From an uncultured Pseudomonadota bacterium (GTDB taxonomy: Bacteria > Pseudomonadota > Gammaproteobacteria > Burkholderiales > Eutrophovitaceae): a stretch of DNA of 6,213 nt. Below are positions 1 to 4,911 of the stretch, one piece after another. Every line of letters begins with the position of its first letter. Position 1 is the first letter of the stretch. The stretch spans positions 1 to 6,213 of the forward strand of contig CALJLA010000229.1 of the NCBI GenBank assembly GCA_937983055.1, written 5' to 3'. The notes under the pieces are model-generated. The model saw only the letters and a list, made by a program, of their open reading frames with translations. It made no database searches and was not told the origin of the DNA. Made by a program: the position numbers and the translations under genes.

Positions 1-57
1 CGCGTGGCGCATGCCCAGAAGGAATCCGACGGCGAGCAGGGAAAAAGTCGTGGTCAA
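1..57 (-). CDS. Probable nickel/cobalt-type membrane transporter, N-terminal fragment
   Basis: Read on the minus strand from a TTG at 57-55, the frame is open to the window edge. It encodes about 19 residues, beginning TTTFSLLAVGFLLG after the start and ending MRHA. A short hydrophobic helix followed by GFLLGMRHA resembles the N-terminus of NiCoT/NicO (HoxN, NixA, UreH-like) transporters, where this segment normally runs on into an HAxDADH metal-binding helix. That helix would lie outside the window, so the family call is inference from one short motif. The frame has an upstream stop at 131-129 and a possible GTG start at 120. The TTG is preferred because the GTG would fall inside the candidate promoter at 102-130. 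No clear Shine-Dalgarno sequence precedes the TTG. The gene is transcribed divergently from the STAS operon. It could instead be any small membrane protein with a similar first helix. Confidence 0.45.
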   Translation of the reverse strand, partial: MTTTFSLLAVGFLLGMRHA

Positions 58-101
58 CGGGTCAACATCGGCAGAAGCGCCACGCCGGCGGCAGGCAGGT
101 G

Positions 102-130
102 AACGTACCGCGCGGCGCACCCCCCGTCAA
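102..130 (-). promoter_or_regulatory. Candidate sigma-70-type promoter for the leftward transporter fragment
   Basis: On the minus strand, TTGACG (130-125) is followed after exactly 17 bases by TACGTT (107-102). The -35 element matches five of six consensus bases. The -10 element matches three, but these include the most conserved first, second and last positions. Transcription would start near 95, giving a leader of roughly 40 bases to the TTG start. The call comes from consensus matching only. Confidence 0.3.
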
Positions 131-144
131 GGCGCCGCCGAGCC

Positions 145-160
145 TGGCATGGTTCGCGCT
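145..160 (+). promoter_or_regulatory. Candidate sigma-54 (RpoN) promoter upstream of the STAS operon
   Basis: The sequence TGGCATGGTTCGCGCT carries GG at 146-147 and GC at 158-159, the invariant -24/-12 spacing of RpoN promoters. Against TGGCACGRNNNTTGCW it matches T, G, G, C, A, G, R, G, C and W, and misses the sixth position and both Ts before the -12 GC. Transcription would start near 171, about 88 bases before the STAS start codon. A second site with the same GGCATGG-N5-GCT pattern lies upstream of fecR, which strengthens the reading. High GC content makes GG/GC pairs common, so this remains a candidate. Confidence 0.35.
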
Positions 161-170
161 AAACTTAGCG
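157..170. repeat. Short inverted repeat, possible operator
   Basis: CGCTAA and TTAGCG form perfect six-base arms separated by AC. The element starts inside the -12 end of the candidate sigma-54 promoter and reaches the expected transcription start, where a repressor could act. It also lies upstream of the candidate minus-strand promoter. It is AT-richer than its surroundings. It is too short for a terminator and has no T-run. No regulator family is recognised from the sequence. Confidence 0.3.
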
Positions 171-258
171 ACGCCTAGAAAGTCCCGTCCGCCGTGCGCC
201 GCAGCCATCTGGCTGACGGCGATGCCGCAAGGACAAGAATACGGAGACAGTTCACGCA

Positions 259-651
259 ATGGAAATGCACCAGGCGCGCTACGGCAGGGCTACCATTCTG
301 GCGCCCACAGGACGGATCGACCACTCGACCAGCGACGAATTCAGGAGCCTGCTGGAGCCCCACGTCGACGCGGCAGCAGCGCAATCTAGGCCCGTGGTGC
401 TCGATCTTTCGGGCGTCGAGTACATCAGCAGCGCGGGACTGCGCTGCTTCATGCTGGCGGCCAAACGCGCCAAGTCGGGCGGAAGCGCGATGGTCGTCGC
501 CGGACTTCAGCCAGTGGTTCGCGAGATCTTCGAGATCAGCCGGTTTACCCTGGTCTTCGACATGTTCGCCAGTGTGCGGGATGCGCTCGCCGGGGTGGAC
601 CCGGCCGCCGTGGCTGCGTTCGACCGGGACAATCCCCTGCGCCCGGCATGA
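259..651 (+). CDS. STAS-domain anti-sigma factor antagonist
   Basis: This 130-residue cytoplasmic protein is close to the usual size of SpoIIAA/RsbV-type antagonists. The STAS domain spans about residues 4-112: an N-terminal strand (ATILAPTGRIDHSTSDEF), the core DLSGVEYISSAGLR at about 49-62, and a C-terminal helix through VREIFEISRF. Ser57 and Ser58 in ISSAGL sit at the phosphorylation loop. Ser58 is the likely phosphosite by analogy with SpoIIAA DSSG. The family binds a HATPase-type anti-sigma kinase when unphosphorylated and releases it when phosphorylated. A GGAG-like Shine-Dalgarno lies at 243-246, 12 bases before the ATG; a second ATG at 265 is possible but further from it. The stop overlaps the next gene in an ATGA, indicating translational coupling. 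The matching kinase is probably the gene at 4471, and the matching phosphatase the gene at 1611. A proline- and aspartate-containing tail of about 18 residues follows the domain. Confidence 0.9.
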   Translation: MEMHQARYGRATILAPTGRIDHSTSDEFRSLLEPHVDAAAAQSRPVVLDLSGVEYISSAGLRCFMLAAKRAKSGGSAMVVAGLQPVVREIFEISRFTLVFDMFASVRDALAGVDPAAVAAFDRDNPLRPA

Positions 652-1604
652 TCGTCCGCTTCTGGGGCACGCGCGGCTCCATCCCGGTGGCGATGACCTC
701 CCATGATCTTCGCGCCAAGATCGAGTCGGCGTTGCTGTCGGCCATTGCCAACGGGCTGCGCTCGCCCGACGCGGTGCCGGCGTTCGTCGACCGAGAGCTC
801 GATTTTCTGACACGTCACACCTACGGCGGACACACGCCTTGCGTCGAGATCGACGCCGGCGCGGATGAGTATCTGGTCTGCGACATGGGCAGCGGCGCGC
901 GCCCGCTGGGAAATCACATCATGGCACGCGCGGGCGGGCGGCCGCCGGTGGTAAACCTGGTGATGTCGCATGTGCATTGGGACCACATCATGGGCTTCCC
1001 ATTCTTCGCGCCGGCCTATGTCCCGGGCGCGAAGATCCGCGTTCACGGTTGTCACGACACGCTGGAGCAGGCATTCCGGCTACAGCAATCCCCGCCCTGC
1101 TTTCCGGTCGATTTTTCCCGTCTCGCGGCCGACATCGAGTTCATCGCCCTGCAACCTGGCGTCGAGCGCGAAATCGGTGGCTGGCGGGTGGTGCCGAAAC
1201 TGCAGCGCCACACCGGCGACTCCTACGGCTATCGCTTCGAGCGCGACGGCAAGACGGTCGTGTACTCCACCGATTCGGAGCATCGGCCCGAAGACGCCGC
1301 CGAGGTCGAAGGGTTCGCGGCGTTCTTTCGCGATGCGGATCTGGTCATCTTCGACGCCATGTATTCACTTGCCGACGCCGTCTCGGTCAAGGAAGACTGG
1401 GGCCACTCCAGCAACATCGTCGGCGTCGAACTGGCGCAGATGGCCGGGGTGCGGCACTTGTGCCTGTTCCATCACGAACCGGCTTTCGACGACCGGCACA
1501 TTCACGGCATGCTGGAAGACGCGATCCGGCTCGAGCAGCTCACACGGCGCGACCGCCCGCTCACGATCTCGGCCGCCTTCGACGGCATGGAAATCGAGGT
1601 CTAG
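648..1604 (+). CDS. Metallo-beta-lactamase-fold hydrolase
   Basis: This 318-residue soluble protein starts with MIVRFWGTRGSIP, the typical opening of an RNase Z/phosphodiesterase-like branch of the MBL fold, so the ATG in the ATGA overlap is the convincing start. Visible metal-site elements are SHVHWDH (His108, His110, Asp112, His113), His188 in RHTGDSYGYR, Asp209 in YSTDSE, His253 in DWGHSS, and the HH pair at 275-276 in LFHHEP. About 40 extra residues (roughly 15-57) separate the SIP motif from YGGHTPCVEI, where many relatives are shorter. There is no signal peptide or membrane segment, so it should act in the cytoplasm. Relatives are often annotated as cyclic-nucleotide phosphodiesterase-like, but the substrate cannot be read from the sequence. 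It lies between the STAS gene and the phosphatase gene with no room for a separate promoter, so it belongs to the same signalling operon. Confidence 0.88.
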   Translation: MIVRFWGTRGSIPVAMTSHDLRAKIESALLSAIANGLRSPDAVPAFVDRELDFLTRHTYGGHTPCVEIDAGADEYLVCDMGSGARPLGNHIMARAGGRPPVVNLVMSHVHWDHIMGFPFFAPAYVPGAKIRVHGCHDTLEQAFRLQQSPPCFPVDFSRLAADIEFIALQPGVEREIGGWRVVPKLQRHTGDSYGYRFERDGKTVVYSTDSEHRPEDAAEVEGFAAFFRDADLVIFDAMYSLADAVSVKEDWGHSSNIVGVELAQMAGVRHLCLFHHEPAFDDRHIHGMLEDAIRLEQLTRRDRPLTISAAFDGMEIEV

Positions 1605-1610
1605 CCGCCA

Positions 1611-3737
1611 GTGCCTGACGCCAGCACCGGTGGGGATGCGGTCTGGAGCGAGCGGCGGCTGGTTAAGCTGCTTGTCGGCGGACGTGGCCGACCTTTGGGG
1701 GCGCTGATGCTCGCAGGGCTCCTGGCGCTCGGTTGGCTGCCGGCGGCTTCTCCGATCGATGCGCTGCGCATGTATGTTTTCGACGGTTACCAGCGCCTGT
1801 TCCCGCGCCAGCCGGCGTCGAGCCCGGCAATCATTGTCGCCATCGATGAGCGCAGCCTGGCCGAGCTGGGACAGTGGCCTTGGCCGCGGACGCTGCTTGC
1901 AGACCTGATCGACGCCATTGCACGCGACGATCCGGCGGCAATCGGCATCGACATGCTGTTCCCGGAGCGGGATCGAATGTCCCCGGACGCACTTGCCGAC
2001 ATCGTGCGCGGCGTTGATCCTCAACTGGCGTTGAAGCTGCAGTCGCTGCCGGCCAACGACACGATCTTCGCCGGGGCGATCAGCCGCGCACCCGTGGTGC
2101 TCGGCATGGCCGGGCTGGAGGAACCCGATCCACGGCCTGGCGGCGGAGGCACCGTGCCGTTTCTCGTTCGCGGAGGCGATCCGCAGCCCTGGCTTCGTCA
2201 CTTTGCCGGCAGCGTTCGCAGTCTGCCGGTTCTTGATCGGGCGGCCGCTGATCACGCGCCGCTGTACATCGCTCCCGGCGACGGCATCGTACGCACCGCT
2301 CCGCTGCTGGCGAGCATCGATGGCACACTCACCCCGGCACTGTCGATCGAGATGCTGCGGGTGGCCGCGCGGCAGCCCGCGCTCGGCTTGTCGGTCGGCA
2401 CGCACGGGGTGGAAAGCCTGAATGTCGGCGACCTCCGAATCCCGACCGAGGCCGATGGCTCGCTGTGGATTCACTTCAGTCACCGCGTGGCGGCGAGATT
2501 CGTCTCGGCCTCCGACGTGATTGCAGGACGGTCGCCGCAGGGACTGTTCGAGCGCCGGCTGGTGCTGGTCGGCGCTACCGGGCTGGGCCTGCTGGATCAT
2601 CAGGCCACGCCGCTCGATGTGCGCATGCCGGGCATCGAGATCCATGCGCAGCTGCTGGAGAACATTTTCGACGGTCGGCTGCTGGCCCGGCCGTCCACCG
2701 TTCGTCAAGGCGAACTGTTGCTGCTCCTCGGCTGTGCGCTGACGCTAATTGTGCTGGTGCCCCGGTGGCGTCCGCGCACAAGCGCGCTGCTCTATGGCGG
2801 CTTGCTTACGGTCTGCGCCACTGTCGGGTTGGCGCTGTTCGCCCGGTATCAACTCCTGTTCGACGCGGCATGGCCGGCACTGGCTACCACTATGGTATTT
2901 GGTGCGCTGCTGGGCGGAACGCTGGCGGATTCCGACCGTCAGCGCAGGTCCTTGGCCCGCGATCTGCAACGCGAGCGCGAAGCCGCCGCCCGCGCAGCCG
3001 GTGAGCTTGAAGCGGCGCGACGCATACAGCTCGGCATGCTGCCGCCGACCTCCGGCACTTTTCTGCACGATCGGCGCTTTGAACTTTCTGCCCGACTGGA
3101 AACGGCCCGTCTGGTGGGTGGCGACCTCTACGACTACTTCAAGCTCGACCAGGACCGCCTGTTCATGATGATCGGCGACGTATCAGGCAAAGGCCTGCCG
3201 GCCAGCATTTTCATGGCGGTAAGCAAGGCGCTTTACAAGAGCGCGGCGCTGCGTTCAGGTGATATCGGCGCGGTCATGCGCACCGCGCATCGGGAAATTG
3301 CACGCGACAACCCAGAAGCGCTGTTCGTGACGGTATTCGCCGCGGTGCTGGACTTGCGCTCCGGAGTGCTTCAGTACTGCAATGCCGGACACGAGCCGCC
3401 GCTCGCGAAACTGCCAGGCGAGCCATGCCGGGAGCGATTCGCCCTGGAAGGCGGTCCTCCACTCTGCGTCATCGACGAGTTTCCTTACGAAACCGGTACC
3501 CATCAGCTGCGCCCCCGCGAAACGCTGTGCCTGCTCACCGACGGCGTCACCGAGGCGATGGATGCAGAAGGCAAGCTGTATGGGCGCGCCAGACTCGCCG
3601 CGCGATTTGCGCATGACGCCGACTCCTTGCCGGTGTCGGACGTCCTGGAGGCGATTGCGCAAGATGTCAGGCGCCATGCGGCAGGCGCGGACCGTTCCGA
3701 CGACATCACGCTTTTGATCGTCCGGTGGGCGCCGTGA
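1611..3737 (+). CDS. CHASE2 sensor / PP2C (SpoIIE-type) serine phosphatase membrane protein
   Basis: This 708-residue protein has a clear domain order. A first membrane helix (about 28-46) is followed by a periplasmic CHASE2 domain (about 50-360, with IVAIDERSLAELGQWPWPR, IGIDMLFPERD and RRLVLVGATGLGLLDHQATP). Three membrane helices (about 366-384, 392-411 and 414-437) lead into a charged coiled-coil linker (about 440-472) and a PP2C/SpoIIE phosphatase domain (about 485-706). Phosphatase motifs are GGDLYDYF (Asp505), GDVSGKGLPAS (Asp523), CNAGHEPP, LLTDGVTEA (Asp643) and RSDDITLL (Asp697/698); the acidic metal-binding residues are all present, so it should be active. Its probable substrate is the phosphorylated STAS protein of the same operon, with periplasmic signals passed through the coiled coil. 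The start is GTG, with GAGGT at 1596-1600 ten bases upstream. It lies six bases after the MBL stop. CHASE2 is more often seen fused to cyclases or kinases. Confidence 0.92.
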   Translation: MPDASTGGDAVWSERRLVKLLVGGRGRPLGALMLAGLLALGWLPAASPIDALRMYVFDGYQRLFPRQPASSPAIIVAIDERSLAELGQWPWPRTLLADLIDAIARDDPAAIGIDMLFPERDRMSPDALADIVRGVDPQLALKLQSLPANDTIFAGAISRAPVVLGMAGLEEPDPRPGGGGTVPFLVRGGDPQPWLRHFAGSVRSLPVLDRAAADHAPLYIAPGDGIVRTAPLLASIDGTLTPALSIEMLRVAARQPALGLSVGTHGVESLNVGDLRIPTEADGSLWIHFSHRVAARFVSASDVIAGRSPQGLFERRLVLVGATGLGLLDHQATPLDVRMPGIEIHAQLLENIFDGRLLARPSTVRQGELLLLLGCALTLIVLVPRWRPRTSALLYGGLLTVCATVGLALFARYQLLFDAAWPALATTMVFGALLGGTLADSDRQRRSLARDLQREREAAARAAGELEAARRIQLGMLPPTSGTFLHDRRFELSARLETARLVGGDLYDYFKLDQDRLFMMIGDVSGKGLPASIFMAVSKALYKSAALRSGDIGAVMRTAHREIARDNPEALFVTVFAAVLDLRSGVLQYCNAGHEPPLAKLPGEPCRERFALEGGPPLCVIDEFPYETGTHQLRPRETLCLLTDGVTEAMDAEGKLYGRARLAARFAHDADSLPVSDVLEAIAQDVRRHAAGADRSDDITLLIVRWAP

Positions 3738-3800
3738 TCACGTTGCCGGCCCGGCCGCAACAGCCGCCAGCAGCCTTCCCACCATCCGTCGCGCGGAATG

Positions 3801-3826
3801 AAAAACGGCGGTCGTTGACCGCCGTT
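3801..3826 (-). terminator. Intrinsic terminator of fecR-like gene
   Basis: Perfect ten-base arms AACGGCGGTC (3804-3813) and GACCGCCGTT (3817-3826) enclose a three-base loop. Read on the minus strand, the hairpin runs directly into a run of five Ts (complement of 3805-3801), the form of a rho-independent terminator, about 25 bases after the fecR stop. On the plus strand it is followed by GTTGCGC with no T-run, so it should stop leftward transcription much better than rightward transcription out of the phosphatase gene. Confidence 0.8.
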
Positions 3827-3850
3827 GCGCTAGCGATGTGCGAGCGATTT

Positions 3851-4321
3851 CTACTGCGAGGTTTCCGCCACCCGCACGAGGAACTCGGTGCCGCGCACGC
3901 CCATGATCGCGGCAGGGGTCTTGACCCGCATCGATTCCGGCCGTTCCTTGACGAGCTTGCCGGAAACGGCGGCCAGGGTACCGCGTTTCAGGCTGGTGTC
4001 GAAAGCGCCGCGATGCGTGGTGGAATCGAACACGAACTGATCGATCGACAGTTCGCTGTTCGGGCCTGCGGACAGCAGGCTGTCGTCATTGAACGTGATG
4101 CCGATGCTGCCATCGGCGGTGACAATTACGTCGCCGGTCACGATGGGCATGCCAACGCTGACCGGCAGGGACTTGCCGTCGCGAATGACCTCAACCGTCC
4201 CTTTGACAACTTTCACGCGGCCGGCGTCTGCTGCGTGAACCGGCGATGCCACGGCCGCGGCCACAAGCAAGGCGCCGAAGTAGATCAGGTGTTTGATGTT
4301 CAACCGCAGTTGCCGGGTCAT
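3851..4321 (-). CDS. Small exported FecR-domain protein
   Basis: This 156-residue protein starts with a signal peptide: basic RQLRLNIKH, a hydrophobic stretch LIYFGALLVAAAVA, and a probable cleavage site after SPVHA. The mature part is essentially one FecR domain: VKVVKGTVEVIRDG, VSVGMPIVTGDVIVTADGS, FNDDSLLSAGPNSEL and the characteristic ending VKTPAAIMGVRGTEFLV. It lacks the cytoplasmic anti-sigma region and membrane helix of classical FecR, and there is no FecI or TonB receptor nearby, so iron-citrate signalling is unlikely. It should be periplasmic, in the same compartment as the neighbouring CHASE2 sensor. AGGAG at 4334-4330 lies eight bases before the ATG at 4321. A GTG at 4324, one codon earlier, is the alternative start. 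The gene is on the opposite strand between the phosphatase and kinase genes and has its own terminator and a candidate sigma-54 promoter. Its molecular role is unknown. Confidence 0.88.
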   Translation of the reverse strand: MTRQLRLNIKHLIYFGALLVAAAVASPVHAADAGRVKVVKGTVEVIRDGKSLPVSVGMPIVTGDVIVTADGSIGITFNDDSLLSAGPNSELSIDQFVFDSTTHRGAFDTSLKRGTLAAVSGKLVKERPESMRVKTPAAIMGVRGTEFLVRVAETSQ

Positions 4322-4380
4322 CACGGGGTCTCCTGTTTACGCGGCGAGGCCTCATACTGCCCGCAGCCTGGACGGAAAAA

Positions 4381-4396
4381 AGCACACTCCATGCCG
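4381..4396 (-). promoter_or_regulatory. Candidate sigma-54 (RpoN) promoter of the fecR-like gene
   Basis: On the minus strand the sequence CGGCATGGAGTGTGCT has the GG and GC elements at the correct -24/-12 spacing. It matches the RpoN consensus at ten of thirteen informative positions, missing the first T, the sixth C and the first T of TTGC. Transcription would start near 4370, about 49 bases before the fecR ATG. It shares GGCATGG-N5-GCT with the site at 145-160. The rest of the 149-base divergent region (4322-4470) contains the two ribosome binding sites and no other structure I can support. Confidence 0.38.
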
Positions 4397-4470
4397 AGAA
4401 AACCCCAATCTGTCGCCCCTTGCCGCCCATTGGAGAGGCCGGCGCAGAGGCGGCCGAAGAAGGCGAGCCA

Positions 4471-4893
4471 ATGCTGAAGCACAGCCGGGTATTCGAGGCC
4501 AAGTTATTGGTTTTCCGAGATATTATTGCCTTTGTCGAGGGTTTCTGCGAGGCGGCCAGCCTGTCGCGCGCGGACCGTCATAAGCTGACGCTCGTAGTCG
4601 AAGAGCTGTTCAGCAATACGGTGCGCCACGGTCATGGCGGCGATAGCGACGCCCCTGTCGAGATTTCCCTGGAATTCTCGGGGACGCGCACTACGCTCAC
4701 GTATCAGGACTGCGCACCTCGTTATGACGTGCTTGAGGCAGGCCTTCGCAGCGACATCGAGTCAACCATCAATCAGCGTCGTGTAGGCGGACTGGGCGTT
4801 GCGCTGATTGTAGCGCTCGCGGAAGCCGCCCAGTACAGTTTCGTCGACGATCGAAACCGCCTGGTCATCTCGCTGCCGGCTTCCGCCGACTGA
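4471..4893 (+). CDS. RsbW/SpoIIAB-like ATPase, probable anti-sigma-type serine kinase
   Basis: This 140-residue cytoplasmic protein of the GHKL/HATPase_c_2 family would bind and phosphorylate a STAS antagonist, most likely the product at 259-651, and sequester an unknown partner. The N box is LVVEELFSNTVRHG (about 41-54), with Glu44/Glu45 as probable catalytic base and Asn49 as the Mg-ATP ligand. The G1 box is DCAPRYD at 80-86, where the usual DxG glycine is alanine. The G2 box is RRVGGLGVALI (about 103-113). The domain fills the whole protein, as in RsbW. The ATG at 4471 is chosen because GAAGAAGG (4456-4463) lies seven bases upstream. A TTG at 4420 would add 17 acidic residues with no family similarity. 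It is separated from the STAS-phosphatase operon by the oppositely oriented fecR gene. It faces the VWA gene convergently across an 18-base gap, which holds only a five-base GC-rich inverted repeat without a T-run. Confidence 0.88.
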   Translation: MLKHSRVFEAKLLVFRDIIAFVEGFCEAASLSRADRHKLTLVVEELFSNTVRHGHGGDSDAPVEISLEFSGTRTTLTYQDCAPRYDVLEAGLRSDIESTINQRRVGGLGVALIVALAEAAQYSFVDDRNRLVISLPASAD

Positions 4894-4911
4894 TCCGGCG
4901 CTGGCCGCCGT

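Noticed and set aside
99..389. Plus-strand GTG-started open frame of 96 codons, preceded by AGG-like bases
   Set aside because: It overlaps the STAS gene out of frame and has no recognisable motif. Its upstream half covers the candidate promoter region.
175..813. Minus-strand open frame of 212 codons opposite the STAS gene
   Set aside because: The STAS gene on the other strand carries clear motifs. The opposing translation is low-complexity Arg/Ala-rich with no domain.
1365..2708. Long minus-strand open frame of 447 codons opposite the MBL and CHASE2 genes
   Set aside because: It is antisense to two well-supported genes. Its translation is rich in Arg, Gln and His with no recognisable domain or membrane segments, as expected for a mirror frame in high-GC DNA.
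3828..3835. Eight-base palindrome CGCTAGCG next to the fecR terminator
   Set aside because: It is short and unrepeated, and it sits downstream of the gene where no operator role is apparent. It is likely chance.
4431..4446. GG-N10-GC spacing just upstream of the kinase gene, resembling a sigma-54 promoter
   Set aside because: It matches the consensus in few positions beyond the GG and GC. In GC-rich DNA about one such match is expected by chance in a region this size, and the leader would be only about 14 bases.
3725..4477. Plus-strand open frame of 250 codons across the fecR region
   Set aside because: It is antisense to fecR, which has a signal peptide, a Shine-Dalgarno sequence and the conserved FecR motifs. 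The 250-codon translation resembles no family and runs through the fecR terminator hairpin.
4896..4910. GC-rich inverted repeat CGGCG-CTGGC-CGCCG between the convergent kinase and VWA genes
   Set aside because: The arms are only five bases long with no T-run on either strand, which is too weak to call a terminator.
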